From Nostoc piscinale CENA21 (lineage in GTDB: Bacteria; Cyanobacteriota; Cyanobacteriia; Cyanobacteriales; Nostocaceae), in assembly GCF_001298445.1 (NCBI RefSeq), contig NZ_CP012036.1:1159091-1223090 (forward strand): 64,000 nucleotides of DNA, written 5' to 3'. Both the position numbers and the translations under genes were made by a program. The notes beneath the pieces were generated by a model. That model was not told the origin of the DNA. It did no database searches and saw only the letters and a list, made by a program, of their open reading frames with translations. Shown one piece after another: positions 8,983-17,560 of the stretch; position 1 is the first letter of the stretch; every line of letters begins with the position of its first letter.

Positions 8983-9183
8983 AATTGCAGATCCTTTGAG
9001 TGGTAGTGAAGGACAATGATTATGAAGATTTGCGATGGTATTTTTAGAGGTGCGATCGCTTGATTGATTTAATGGAATCAGGTATGTAAACAACAAGGGA
9101 TTTATCATAACTCTACCTTGGTCAATCAAGAGGGGAATTTTGCATCAAATCTGCCAATGTAAACTCTAGGATCTAAAATCGAC

Positions 9184-9603
9184 ATGGCACCTTTACCCGA
9201 TTACCGTCCAAAACAACTGTCTGTAGGCCCTTTGGAAGCAGAAATTTTAAATATTGTCTGGGAACTTGGTTCCGCGACAGTTAAAGATGTACACGATCGC
9301 ATTTTGGCTGATCCTAACCGAGAATTGGCTTATACTTCTGTCACCACAGTGCTGCGTCGGCTCACAGAAAAAGGTTGGCTGGCCTGCGATAAACAAGGAC
9401 GAGCTTTTTATTGGCGACCTTTGCTCAGTAAACAACAGGCGCAGGTGATTAAAGCTCATGATCAACTACAACGCTTTCTCGCAGTGGGTAATCCCGATGT
9501 GATTGCGGCCTTTGCTGATAGTCTGGATGAAACAGCCCAAGCGCAAATCGAAGCGATAGCCAAGCGGATTCAAGCTGCACGCCAAGCTAGGGAGGAACAA
9601 TAA
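9184..9603 (+). CDS. BlaI/MecI/CopY family transcriptional repressor
   Basis: A 139-residue repressor with a winged helix in residues 14-80 (GPLEAEILNIVWELGSATVK, TSVTTVLRRLTEKGWL) and a C-terminal dimerisation helix. In beta-lactam resistance BlaI is cleaved after BlaR1 senses drug; cyanobacterial pairs have unknown signals. Its TAA is followed directly by the ATG of the M56 metallopeptidase, so the two are translationally linked and very likely form a sensor/repressor pair. Confidence 0.88.
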   Translation: MAPLPDYRPKQLSVGPLEAEILNIVWELGSATVKDVHDRILADPNRELAYTSVTTVLRRLTEKGWLACDKQGRAFYWRPLLSKQQAQVIKAHDQLQRFLAVGNPDVIAAFADSLDETAQAQIEAIAKRIQAARQAREEQ

Positions 9604-10449
9604 ATGCACCTAATCATGATTTTGACGGCTGTAGCAGTTTCTTGGATATTAAGATGCTCTTGGGTGAATACTCCAGGTAATTGGAATCTGCGCTGGCGGA
9701 AAGCTCTATTTATCTTTTTGTTTCCGCCTTTGTTGATATTTATGACTGCGATCGCCCTGCTGTGTATGGGGCCGCAAGGTAAAATGGGCGGAGTCTACAC
9801 AGGCTGGTTGAGCTACGACTTAGCATTGATCGCTCTCGGTTATTTTGCTTTTTTGTGTCTGAAACTCACTATCCAAGGTTGGCAATCTGTAGAATCTGCC
9901 CGTCATTCTCCCTTGATTAATCTTGATGGTAAATTAGTCAGACTGATCAATACATCAACATTATTTGCTGGTCAAATAGGTTTTTGGCACCCAGAACTAG
10001 TAGTTAGCCAAGGACTGCTCCAAAATCTTTCACCTGCTCATATTGAAAGTGTCTTAGCCCATGAGCAAGGACACCATTATTACCGCGATACCTTTTGGTT
10101 TTTCTGGTTGGGTTGGGTGCGTACTTGTACGGCTTGGCTACCTAATACAGATGCGTTGTGGCAAGAATTATTAGTTTTGCGCGAACTACGGGCGGATAGT
10201 TACGCTGCTGCCCAAGTTGATCCACTGCTGTTAGCAGAATCGTTAGTGTTAGTTGTGAGTCAAACTTCTGTGCTACCCGAATCTGAGGTTTGCTGTGCGG
10301 CTTTGGGTAGTAGTTTAGGCGATCGCTTGGAACAAAGAATCGATGCTTTACTCGCACCACCAGAGCCAAAATTAGCGATGAACTGGCAGGCTTGGCAAGG
10401 ATTTATCTTAGCGTTTATCCCATTATTAACTGTTTTATTTCATACATAA
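9604..10449 (+). CDS. M56 family (BlaR1-like) membrane metallopeptidase
   Basis: A 281-residue membrane zinc protease. The zinc motif HEQGH is at residues 153-157, and E189/E190 in LRELRADSYAA may supply the third ligand. Hydrophobic segments occur at about 4-18, 33-55, 70-90 and the extreme C-terminus. It lacks the extracellular penicillin-binding sensor domain of BlaR1. It starts immediately after the BlaI-like repressor and presumably inactivates it upon an unknown signal. Confidence 0.85.
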   Translation: MHLIMILTAVAVSWILRCSWVNTPGNWNLRWRKALFIFLFPPLLIFMTAIALLCMGPQGKMGGVYTGWLSYDLALIALGYFAFLCLKLTIQGWQSVESARHSPLINLDGKLVRLINTSTLFAGQIGFWHPELVVSQGLLQNLSPAHIESVLAHEQGHHYYRDTFWFFWLGWVRTCTAWLPNTDALWQELLVLRELRADSYAAAQVDPLLLAESLVLVVSQTSVLPESEVCCAALGSSLGDRLEQRIDALLAPPEPKLAMNWQAWQGFILAFIPLLTVLFHT

Positions 10450-10751
10450 AGTATGGAGTTGCTTGCAAAAATCATTTTCCTATTCTTAACCCAAATAGAG
10501 ACGTTGTCTGCAACGTCTCTACAAATTTGAATATAAAGCTTTTAACACAGTCACCTATCACTTCTCACCTCTCCCCTGCTATATATACAGAATTTTTTTA
10601 TCGATAATTTTTTGTAACCTTTGCACTGTAAAGGTTTAACTTCTTCTGTATCTACTGAAAGACCAACTATTTCAAACTTGGGGAGGATGTAAGTGATACT
10701 CTATTTTTATAGTGTCTTAAGTAGTGTTGCGTAAAAAAGGAACATATACTC
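10450..10751. other. Intergenic region with a palindromic repeat
   Basis: No gene is seen. It holds a perfect palindromic hairpin (arms AGAGACGTTG / CAACGTCTCT) at 10497-10520, a type of short dispersed repeat common in cyanobacteria, which may also act as the M56 terminator. The promoter of the next gene should lie in the last 100 bases. Confidence 0.5.
10497..10520. repeat. Palindromic dispersed repeat / hairpin
   Basis: Perfect 10-bp stem with a 4-base loop. A related hairpin with the same outer arms (AGAGACGC) occurs at 14622-14647. Confidence 0.55.
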
Positions 10752-10979
10752 ATGCTTATATTAATGCAGGCAGCAGATTCAGTAGCCACAGGCGGAGAGC
10801 ATTTTCCCTTAGCTTTTACATTGGTTTATGTAGTTGGTTTTATTGCTGCTGTTACCATTGGTTCTATTGCTTGGTACAACTCTAAACGCCCAGTTGGTTG
10901 GGAAAGTAAAGAACGTCCTGACTTTGTACCCAAAGTAGAAAAAGAAGAAACTCCCGGTGTAGGTGAACCGAAAGCATAA
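10752..10979 (+). CDS. Small single-helix thylakoid-type protein, possibly Psb35-related
   Basis: A 75-residue protein with one membrane helix (FTLVYVVGFIAAVTIGSIAW, residues about 23-42) followed by a charged tail with KRPVGWESKERPDF. AAGGA lies 10 bases upstream of the ATG at 10752; M5 is a second option. The helix plus KRPxGW tail resembles the cyanobacterial Psb35-related photosystem II assembly family, but this is from memory of the family and not certain. Transcribed alone and followed by heptamer repeats. Confidence 0.65.
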   Translation: MLILMQAADSVATGGEHFPLAFTLVYVVGFIAAVTIGSIAWYNSKRPVGWESKERPDFVPKVEKEETPGVGEPKA

Positions 10980-10981
10980 TT

Positions 10982-11009
10982 AGTCAATAGTCAACAGTCA
11001 ATGGTCAAT
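10982..11009. repeat. Heptamer tandem repeat (STRR type)
   Basis: Four consecutive 7-bp units: AGTCAAT, AGTCAAC, AGTCAAT, GGTCAAT. A related, looser inverted stretch (GACTTTTGACTTTTG) follows to about 11072. Such arrays are characteristic of heterocystous cyanobacteria. Confidence 0.75.
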
Positions 11010-11083
11010 GCTCAAAGTTTTAGATTGGGAAATCTAGACTTTTGACTTTTGCCTTTGGACTCTTGACTATAGACATTAAAGAA

Positions 11084-11506
11084 CTAATTCTGCACCTCGA
11101 CCCAACGACGATAGAGCGTTTGGATTTGTTTAAGCAACGCATTATGAACTGGTTGTTGGACAGAATCTTGTGCAGCTAAATCCTGGAGCTGTGTCAGGAG
11201 TCTGGCTTCTTCAGTTGCGACTTCGCCATCGCTGTAAATTAAGCCGCTAATGGCTTCAATCAGACTTTCGCAATCTTCTAAGCTTGGGCGATCGCCTAGA
11301 TATTCTTTCACCCAAGCGTAACACTCCTTGGGTTGCACGGGTACTAATTCGTACAACCAAGGCTTAATTTCTGGATCGGTAGCCAAACCTTTTGCTTGTG
11401 CAATTTCGCGGAGATACTGTCGTTCCTCTGGTTGAATTATCCCATCAATCCAAGCGGCTCCAATCAAGATTTTAACTAAGTTCTTTACATTGGAATCAGT
11501 AACCAT
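11084..11506 (-). CDS. TerB-family protein
   Basis: A 140-residue all-helical TerB-like protein (tellurite-resistance TerB / DjlA N-terminal superfamily), an acidic metal-binding-type fold. Repeated patterns are seen twice: AAWIDGIIQPEERQYLREIA (residues 17-36) and SGLIYSDGEVATEEARLL (86-103). Its role in cyanobacteria is unknown; tellurite resistance should not be assumed. It lies downstream of rsmB on the same strand, 57 bases away. Confidence 0.8.
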   Translation of the reverse strand: MVTDSNVKNLVKILIGAAWIDGIIQPEERQYLREIAQAKGLATDPEIKPWLYELVPVQPKECYAWVKEYLGDRPSLEDCESLIEAISGLIYSDGEVATEEARLLTQLQDLAAQDSVQQPVHNALLKQIQTLYRRWVEVQN

Positions 11507-11563
11507 TGCTGCCTCCTGTGGGAGATTGGGGCTTCCATCAAATGGTACAATCCCTGGCAGTAA

Positions 11564-12913
11564 TCACTCGGAATCATTAGTTTTTCTTAAGCGCACCATG
11601 AAAAATCCATCCATGTCCCAACGGTGCGGCCAGACTTTCAGCCAGCCTTGGGGTGTGGAATACACAGAATAGGGTGAACTTGCTTCGAGAGGTTCAATTT
11701 GCCATTGCAGATTTTCAGCTAAAAATTCAGAAATTACCGCTTCATTTTCGGCTGGATGCAGTGTACAGGTAGCATAAACCAGCAAACCACCGTTTTTAAC
11801 AAAATTCGATGTGTGGAACAGTAATTGCTTTTGCAGTTGTGAAAGTTCTTGGCTAGATTCTGGTGTTTGTCGCCAACGTGCATCGGCGTGGCGGTGTAAG
11901 GTTCCTAAACCAGAACACGGGGCATCTAATAACACGCGATCGCCAATATTGTAAAATTGCGGCAAGTTACGACTGTCGCCAGTGCAAATTTCAATTGATT
12001 GCAAATTTAGCCGCCTCGAATTTTCTTGGAGTTTTCGTAATCGGGAAGCAGTGCGATCGCAAGCCCAAATTTTACCTTGATCCTGCATCAACTCTGCAAT
12101 GTGTGTTGTTTTTCCTCCAGGCGCTGCACAGGTATCAATCACCAACTCACCCGGTTGGGGGTCAAGTAAATGACTCACCAGTTGGGCGCTTGCGTCTTGG
12201 ACAACCCACCAACCTTCCGTAAACCCTGGTAAATTTTGCATCGCCCCGGTACTGCTAATTAACCGTAAAGCTTGGGGTAAATGGGGGATTCTTTGAGCTA
12301 AAATTCCCGCAGATTCTAAAGCTGTGGCTACTTGTTCTAAATTGGTGCGTAGTGGGTTGATGCGTAAATCAATTGTCGGTGTTTGGTTCATCCATTCACA
12401 GAGTTTTTCGGTTTCCGCAACACCAATTTGGTCTAACCAAACTTGAATTATCCAGTCGGGGAAACTATGCAAAATTCCCAAGCGTTCAACGGGGTTATCG
12501 GGTAACTTCAGAGGTTCGGGGGATTTTTCGCTGAGACGGATGTATTGACGTAACAAACCATTCACAAAACCCGTGAGTCCCGAAAAACCATTGGCTTTCG
12601 CAAGTTCTACCGTTGTATTGACAGCTGCTGAAGGGGGAATGCGTTCTTGGTAGCGCAGTTGATAAAAACCGAGATGCAGAATGATACGCAGTTCTGGCGG
12701 TTGTTGGTGAGATTTTTTCGTGGCGAGTTGGTCGATTAAAGCATCAAGAGTGCGTAGTCTGCGGACACTGCCATAAACTAATTCTGTCGCTAGACGGCGA
12801 TCGCTATCTGGCAATTTAAATTTTCGCAACACTCTATCTAGGGCAACATCAGCATAAGCCCCTTTGTGAACATCTCGCAAAGCCACAAAAGCTATTTGGC
12901 GGGGGTTAGTCAT
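11564..12913 (-). CDS. rsmB: 16S rRNA (cytosine-967-C5) methyltransferase RsmB
   Basis: A 449-residue RNA m5C methyltransferase. Residues 1-130 are the NusB-like RNA-binding domain; the rest is the SAM-dependent catalytic domain with DTCAAPGGKTTHIAELM, the motif IV cysteine in DAPCSGLG and the catalytic cysteine in YATCTLHPAENE. It methylates C967 of 16S rRNA in the small subunit. Length and domain order are normal. Confidence 0.93.
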   Translation of the reverse strand: MTNPRQIAFVALRDVHKGAYADVALDRVLRKFKLPDSDRRLATELVYGSVRRLRTLDALIDQLATKKSHQQPPELRIILHLGFYQLRYQERIPPSAAVNTTVELAKANGFSGLTGFVNGLLRQYIRLSEKSPEPLKLPDNPVERLGILHSFPDWIIQVWLDQIGVAETEKLCEWMNQTPTIDLRINPLRTNLEQVATALESAGILAQRIPHLPQALRLISSTGAMQNLPGFTEGWWVVQDASAQLVSHLLDPQPGELVIDTCAAPGGKTTHIAELMQDQGKIWACDRTASRLRKLQENSRRLNLQSIEICTGDSRNLPQFYNIGDRVLLDAPCSGLGTLHRHADARWRQTPESSQELSQLQKQLLFHTSNFVKNGGLLVYATCTLHPAENEAVISEFLAENLQWQIEPLEASSPYSVYSTPQGWLKVWPHRWDMDGFFMVRLRKTNDSE

Positions 12914-13263
12914 AAGTTTTCATCTACCCCCGGTGACTCGGCAGGGCTGTATTATTCTATCAGTATGGTACACACAAGTAGAATTACCGCCATTAATCTC
13001 TAATTGTTATCAAAGAAGAACTGGAGCGAATTGGCTCACGCCTCAGCAAGATTTTTCCACAAACATCGCCTTAAACCAAAAGCCCAGTTTGGATGACTGG
13101 GCTTTTGTTGGGGTAATTTTCCCCTAGTTATTTATAGAAGTTATTTATAAGTTGCTTGACTAATAAGGACTACACCGCCTAAATTACGAATTCCAGAAAT
13201 ACAGTAGACATGCAACGTTTAACTGCCCTGCTTTCTTTGCGGCTTCGGGCTTATAGTAAAGTT
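12914..13263. other. Intergenic region between rsmB and arfB
   Basis: No credible protein gene (a 64-codon frame here has no protein-like features). It contains a strong plus-strand terminator hairpin at 13078-13106 with no ORF before it, so a short untranslated transcript is possible. The rsmB promoter should lie at the left edge. Confidence 0.45.
13078..13106 (+). terminator. Rho-independent-type terminator without an upstream ORF
   Basis: Perfect 11-bp stem AAAAGCCCAGT / ACTGGGCTTTT with a 7-base loop, ending in T's. On the plus strand it lies before arfB and after the divergent rsmB start, so it ends an unidentified transcript or insulates arfB. Confidence 0.7.
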
Positions 13264-13677
13264 ATGCTGCAAATTAAGAATAAAATCATCATCCCCGATA
13301 ACGAACTCGAAATTAGCGCGATTCGTTCTCAAGGAGCCGGGGGTCAAAACGTCAACAAAGTTGCTACAGCCATTCACTTACGCTTTGACATTGAAGCTTC
13401 ATCACTACCTGCTTTCTATAAACAGCAACTTCTCAAGCTAAACGACCGACGCATCACTCAGGATGGGGTTGTTGTCATCAAAGCTCAAGAACACCGTAGC
13501 CAAGAACAAAACCGGGAAGAAGCTTTGCAACGACTCAAACAACTCATACTCAGCGCAGTTGTACTGCCCGAAATCCGCAAACCCACCAAACCAACTCGTA
13601 GTTCTCAAAAAAAACGTCTTGACAGTAAAACTAAGCGTAGTCAAATTAAGTCAATGAGAAGGCAGGTAATTGATTAA
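13264..13677 (+). CDS. arfB: Alternative ribosome-rescue factor ArfB (YaeJ)
   Basis: Class-I release-factor-like peptidyl-tRNA hydrolase of about 137 residues that rescues stalled ribosomes. The catalytic GGQ is visible in SQGAGGQNVNKVATAIHLRF. The C-terminal basic tail (RSSQKKRLDSKTKRSQIKSM) enters the empty mRNA channel in the family. I chose the start at 13264 (MLQIKNKIIIP), which matches family N-termini; 18 more in-frame residues from 13210 look non-conserved. Confidence 0.88.
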   Translation: MLQIKNKIIIPDNELEISAIRSQGAGGQNVNKVATAIHLRFDIEASSLPAFYKQQLLKLNDRRITQDGVVVIKAQEHRSQEQNREEALQRLKQLILSAVVLPEIRKPTKPTRSSQKKRLDSKTKRSQIKSMRRQVID

Positions 13678-13850
13678 AATCTGATACCGCTAGAGAAAAG
13701 TTCTGAGGACAATCACTCCTTTTTCCTCTAAGAAATTGTAGATGTCCAGCAGTGAAGTAATTGCACCACTGGACACTTGATTAACTCATCCTACTTCTGC
13801 TGTTGATCTGGCGGAAGTTGACAAGCCCCCTTTTCAAACTGGTACTCAAT

Positions 13851-14009
13851 TCATAATCCCCGCAGGTAAAAGCTAACGGGGTTACAACCAGAGAACGCGG
13901 CGGTAACAACATGAGCGAACGCAACCAGGGCAAGGAATAGGTAAGCAGACTTCCCAGGAGGTAAATTTTTCTTGGGAGGTACGGATGAATTCTTTTTTTC
14001 AATTCGCAT
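13851..14009 (-). CDS. Tentative small ORF, 52 residues
   Basis: Begins MRIEKKNSSVPPKKNLPPGK and continues with one hydrophobic stretch (AYLFLALVAFAHVVTAAF). The basic-then-hydrophobic layout is protein-like, but no ribosome-binding site is seen and it lies in insertion-sequence debris. May be a chance ORF or a relic. Confidence 0.25.
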   Translation of the reverse strand: MRIEKKNSSVPPKKNLPPGKSAYLFLALVAFAHVVTAAFSGCNPVSFYLRGL

Positions 14010-14092
14010 GGCTATATCATTGAAGTGGATTATATTGATTAGCCTGGAGAATTCCGGGCTTTTTTCTGTGAATAGAAACCGCAAACACAAAA

Positions 14093-14118
14093 GCCCCAGA
14101 CTCAAGACAGCCTGGGGC
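14093..14118 (-). terminator. Terminator-like hairpin, minus strand
   Basis: Stem GCCCCAG / CTGGGGC. Read on the minus strand it is followed by TTTTGTGTTTG. It lies just after the chimeric transposase relic. Confidence 0.55.
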
Positions 14119-14173
14119 ATTCGCGTTGAATGCGGTCTTATTGCTATTGTTGATATAGCCGTAGCCAGATGAG

Positions 14174-14560
14174 TTAGGACGCTGCTTGCTTGAGAACGGT
14201 TTCAATTGCATCACGTAGATTATCGGATTTGGGTAACAACTTACGAATCATACTTTTGAGCCATGCCCAACACTTTTCAATCCGATTGAGATCGGGTGAG
14301 TAAGAGGGGAGATAAACAACATGGCACCCTGTGGCTGTCCCTACAAAAAACTTTTCAAATATATCTAGTGGCGCACTGACTAAACCCAAGCCATTGAGAA
14401 TCATTGCTTTTACTGCTTGACCTGGGCTGACTATTTCTTGATGATGAGTGTCTAGTATTTGATTGATTTGCTCTACCAAACACATTTGGTCTATGATTCC
14501 TGCGACTATGCCACAGTTCTCAATATCTTGTACTCTTATTTGTGAGGCTGATGCTGTCAT
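14174..14560 (-). pseudogene. Chimeric transposase relic (IS1634-like N-terminus joined to IS630-like C-terminus)
   Basis: A 128-residue frame made of two unrelated halves. The first about 77 residues (VQDIENCGIVAGIIDQM, PGQAVKAMILNGLGLVSAPL, FEKFFVG) match the DUF4277 start of IS1634/IS4-type transposases. From about residue 78 it switches to the end of an IS630-type DDE transposase (YLPSYSPDLNRIEKCWAWLK). The central catalytic parts of both are missing, so it cannot transpose. A deletion between two nested or adjacent elements, in frame, is the simplest explanation. Confidence 0.75.
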
Positions 14561-14621
14561 GAATAAAAAAATACCATTAATCTCCTCACTTACCTGCGGA
14601 ATCCAGATATAAAAATAAAAA

Positions 14622-14647
14622 AGAGACGCGGTTATACTTGCGTCTCT
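14622..14647 (-). terminator. Terminator for the 41-residue gene
   Basis: Perfect 8-bp stem AGAGACGC / GCGTCTCT. On the minus strand it is followed by a T-rich tract (TTTTTTATTTTT), about 80 bases after the small gene's stop. Confidence 0.65.
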
Positions 14648-14729
14648 AGATAGAGAAGAAACCCAATATTTTAAAAATTAAAAGTTTTAGTAAGTATGAT
14701 TGCTATAGTAAGTTAAGTTTTATACGAAA

Positions 14730-14855
14730 TTATTCGGGTTTATTAATTTCGTTCGATTTCTGTTGATTGATTTTGTCAATTTTTCCACTAAACCGAATAG
14801 CGCCAGGTTCCGTTTGACGTGGCTTACCTTTCTTACGTGGTTGCGGACGTGACAT
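14730..14855 (-). CDS. Small basic protein, 41 residues
   Basis: ATG at 14855, stop at 14730. Sequence begins MSRPQPRKKGKPRQTEPGAI and continues FSGKIDKINQQKSNEINKPE: strongly basic at the N-terminus with no hydrophobic segment. A good terminator follows on the same strand, supporting a stand-alone transcript. No clear ribosome-binding site. Function unknown; an RNA- or DNA-binding small protein would fit the charge. Confidence 0.5.
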   Translation of the reverse strand: MSRPQPRKKGKPRQTEPGAIRFSGKIDKINQQKSNEINKPE

Positions 14856-15013
14856 AATATTACACTGATTGTTCAGAAAATCTTTACTACTTTGATTACA
14901 ACAGTGTAAATAGCTATTCCAGAAATTTATGGTCTCTCAGTAAGAAAAACACATTTGCGTGACTCCAACTGATTCGCTAGGCTATTTGTATCCTCTTACT
15001 TCTATAGCCTGCT

Positions 15014-15502
15014 ATGGATTTTGAAGGCAAAGCTACCACTACAACTGCTCCAAGCAACACAGAATTTGCTCAATCAGTAACGGCACGTAAACCATTAGAA
15101 TTGTTACGAGATACCGAGGCTTTACTACGCCGCCCTACGGTAGCAACGTTAGTGCCGATTCTGCCCCCAAAGTTAAGTAACAGAATGCAAGAAGCCTCAA
15201 CTGTTGCGGAAACATCTTTGCAAGAATTGGCAAAAATTGACCTCGAACAAATTAGTGACTGGGAATTACAACCCGTGCGGCTACGCGTGGGTTTATGCTT
15301 TGTAGGTTTTGGCGCATTGATGATTTTAGTGTTGCTGCTGTACTTGAACACGCTGCATCCCGAACTGAGTACAGTGGGACAAATTCGCAAATATTGGTAT
15401 CAATATGTTTGGTTTGTGTGCTTTGGGATAGCGGGAATGTTTATGATTGGTCGAGAAACAATGCGACCAACTGTCAAGCTAAAAAAGCCAAAAAAATGGT
15501 AA
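15014..15502 (+). CDS. Conserved cyanobacterial membrane protein, unknown function
   Basis: A 162-residue protein with a soluble N-terminal half (TEALLRRPTVATLVPILPPK) and two membrane helices at about residues 94-112 and 130-146, ending in a lysine-rich tail (VKLKKPKKW). No catalytic motif is seen. It stands alone, followed by a MITE-like element. Confidence 0.65.
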   Translation: MDFEGKATTTTAPSNTEFAQSVTARKPLELLRDTEALLRRPTVATLVPILPPKLSNRMQEASTVAETSLQELAKIDLEQISDWELQPVRLRVGLCFVGFGALMILVLLLYLNTLHPELSTVGQIRKYWYQYVWFVCFGIAGMFMIGRETMRPTVKLKKPKKW

Positions 15503-15522
15503 ATATGTTGGTACAAATTAAT

Positions 15523-15672
15523 AGGACTTACGCATAAAAATGAAAAATCAAGGGTTTTGGCGAGGGTGTAGGGGTACAGGGGTATAGGGGTGTATGTATC
15601 TAAAACCCTTCCGCCACACACCCTTACACCCTTACACCCAATCTTCATAGACAATCTTGGTGCGTAAGTCCT
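15523..15672. repeat. MITE-like element, copy 1
   Basis: A 150-bp non-coding element with terminal inverted repeats AGGACTTACGCA / TGCGTAAGTCCT. The interior is rich in GGGTGTAGGGG-like motifs. It is nearly identical, in opposite orientation, to 26691-26832; the main difference is an 8-bp tandem expansion here. A divergent relative lies at 57519-57658. No transposase inside. Confidence 0.85.
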
Positions 15673-15679
15673 GATTAAA

Positions 15680-15745
15680 ATAAACCCCTCGGACTGGAAG
15701 TCTGGGACTATACAAACAAAGCCTACCTTCGCAGGCTAATTATAT
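15680..15745 (-). repeat. Dispersed repeat element type B, copy 1
   Basis: About 66 bp ending just before the ppk2 start. On the minus strand it reads ATATATAATTAGCCTGCGAA and continues TAGGCTTTGTTTGTATAG, with an inverted AGACTTCCAGTC core. The same element, with an extra insertion, occurs at 21584-21676, and its end part lies inside the CHAT gene near 61.0 kb. Confidence 0.7.
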
Positions 15746-16616
15746 ATGAATCATGATGCTTTTATTGTGCCGCCAGGTGCTAAGGTTTCTCTGCAAAAAG
15801 ATTATGACTCTGCGTATACTGCTAATTACCATAACCGCAATGATGCAACACTTAAGTTACGCTCAGACATTGAACGACTAGCCAAGTATCAAGATATTCT
15901 GTATGCACAAAATAGCTATGCCTTGCTAATTATCTTTCAGGCGATGGATGCGGCTGGTAAAGACAGCACAATTAAACACGTCATGTCTGGGATTAATCCC
16001 CAAGGTTGTCAAGTTTTTAGTTTCAAATCTCCCAGTAGTGAAGAATTAGACCATGATTACCTATGGCGATCAATGAAAGCTTTGCCGGAAAGAGGTAGAA
16101 TTGGCATCTTCAATCGTTCTTATTATGAAGAAGTATTAGTAGTGCGTGTTCATCCAGAAATTTTGCAAAAGCAACAACTTCCTCACTTACCAAAAGGTAA
16201 TAAAATCTGGCAACAGCGTTTTGCGGAAATCAATAACTTTGAAAAATATTTAGTAGATAATGGAATTGTGATTCTCAAATTTTTTTCTGAATGTCTCGAA
16301 AGCAGAACAGAAAAAAAGATTTTTAGCAAGAATTGATTCTCCTGAGAAAAATTGGAAATTCTCAATTAATGATGTGAAAGAAAGGGCGTTTTGGTCAGAT
16401 TATATGGCCGCTTATGAAGAGGTTTTTCATCACACTAGTACTACATACGCGCCTTGGTATATCATTCCTGCCGATCGCAAATGGTTTATGCGGATGGTAG
16501 TCGCTGATATTATCTGTTCTAAATTAGAGTCACTCAAGTTAAAATACCCTACCGTCAATGAAGAAGCGCAACAACATCTTCTACAAGCAAAGTTTGCCTT
16601 AGAGCAAGAAGAATAG
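15746..16616 (+). CDS. ppk2: Polyphosphate kinase 2 family protein (frameshifted)
   Basis: PPK2-family enzymes phosphorylate nucleotides with polyphosphate or make polyphosphate. Walker A appears as FQAMDAAGKDSTIKHVMSG and the lid/Walker B region as GIFNRSYYEEVLVVRVHPE. The frame breaks at a run of seven T's (16270-16276): the upstream frame stops at 16336, while reading six T's gives FFLNVSKAEQKKRFLARID and runs on to 16616 (RAFWSDYMAAYEEVF, WYIIPADRKW). The repaired protein, about 290 residues, is full length. Sequencing error, slippage or a fresh mutation are all possible. The start abuts repeat type B. Confidence 0.85.
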
Positions 16617-16939
16617 CTCATCATTGTATCAATTTAATCAATCTACATAAACTTTTCTAAATCTGCTCTACCTAGAGGCTGATCACAAGTTTGTGTAAAT
16701 ATGTCATTCTGGGCAGAGTGTAGATATTCAGAATTTATCTACGTGTGACTTGATTAAAATAAAAATTAATTAGATATGTTTATGAATTTAAACTAATCTC
16801 CTCAATTACACAGCTTGAGTTAGCTTTATTGATGTATTTCTTCACAATTTTCTCAACTTTTTTTGATAATTTTAAAATAAAGACCAAGTATTGCTGATCT
16901 TGGCATTTAATTCCTTGATTATAAACAAAGGAACTAGTT
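16617..16939. other. Intergenic region, nothing recognised
   Basis: AT-rich spacer upstream of the DUF4327 gene; no ORF or hairpin stands out. Confidence 0.4.
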
Positions 16940-17167
16940 ATGGATACTGCTGTTAAATACGACATTGAACTGATTAAAGAAGAAGCGCGTCAACTGGTTA
17001 AAAAGGGACTTATTAGCCGTCAGCGACCAATTTATGCTTTGTGTAAGTATATCCCTGAACGTGAATGGGGTGTGTTTGAACTTGAGCTAGAAAAAAACGA
17101 ATTTCTGCTCAGAGATAGAATTATTGACTTGTTAGGTAGCGAAAATTGGGAAGAGGACGGCAGTTGA
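16940..17167 (+). CDS. DUF4327 family protein
   Basis: A 75-residue soluble protein. VKYDIELIKEEARQLVKKGL, the RQRPIYALCKYIP block and EWGVFELELEKNEFLLRDRI match the cyanobacterial DUF4327 family, whose function is unknown. Length is normal. It is monocistronic. Confidence 0.8.
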   Translation: MDTAVKYDIELIKEEARQLVKKGLISRQRPIYALCKYIPEREWGVFELELEKNEFLLRDRIIDLLGSENWEEDGS

Positions 17168-17176
17168 TTATCCCAA

Positions 17177-17281
17177 TTATTGATCTTGGGAATGATTTGA
17201 TGGAAATAAATAGGCGATCGCAGCCCATCCAGAAATAGTTAGTAAACTCACTAAACAAGAAGCCAGAACAAGAGTAGTCAT
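17177..17281 (-). CDS. Candidate 34-residue membrane peptide
   Basis: ATG at 17281, stop at 17177. Sequence starts MTTLVLASCLVSLLTISGWA and ends AIAYLFPSNHSQDQ: one membrane helix and a short polar tail, like small photosynthetic or NDH-1 subunits. An HIP1 octamer lies in the coding region. No ribosome-binding site is obvious, so it is tentative. Confidence 0.35.
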   Translation of the reverse strand: MTTLVLASCLVSLLTISGWAAIAYLFPSNHSQDQ

Positions 17282-17560
17282 TTCAAAAATAAATTAAAAC
17301 TTTATTTTGCACATCTTCAAGCTATCAATTGTGTATGACAGTCATGCGACTAGCTTGTGTCAATTCTTTGTACAATTAAAGTGCTGAGTGCTGAGGGATT
17401 TTCAATTACAAAAATATCCTATTGATGGGGTAGGCAGGGGAGCAGGGAGCAGAGGGGAGATAAAAAATATTACCTGATTAAATTGAATAATTTATTTTCC
17501 GGAAGTCCCTGAGTGCTGAGGATAAAGCTAGTTCTTTCCAAGCTTTGTAACAAACAGCCC

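Larger units (their letters stand above)
13678..14173. other. Hairpin-rich intergenic region beside a transposase relic
   Basis: Contains a stem at 13742-13778 (TGTCCAG.. / ..CTGGACA) after arfB and a minus-strand terminator at 14093-14118. A tentative 52-residue minus-strand ORF is listed separately. Otherwise nothing recognisable. Confidence 0.4.

Noticed and set aside
12933..13127. 64-codon plus-strand ORF between rsmB and arfB
   Set aside because: It runs through a perfect terminator hairpin and has no conserved features.
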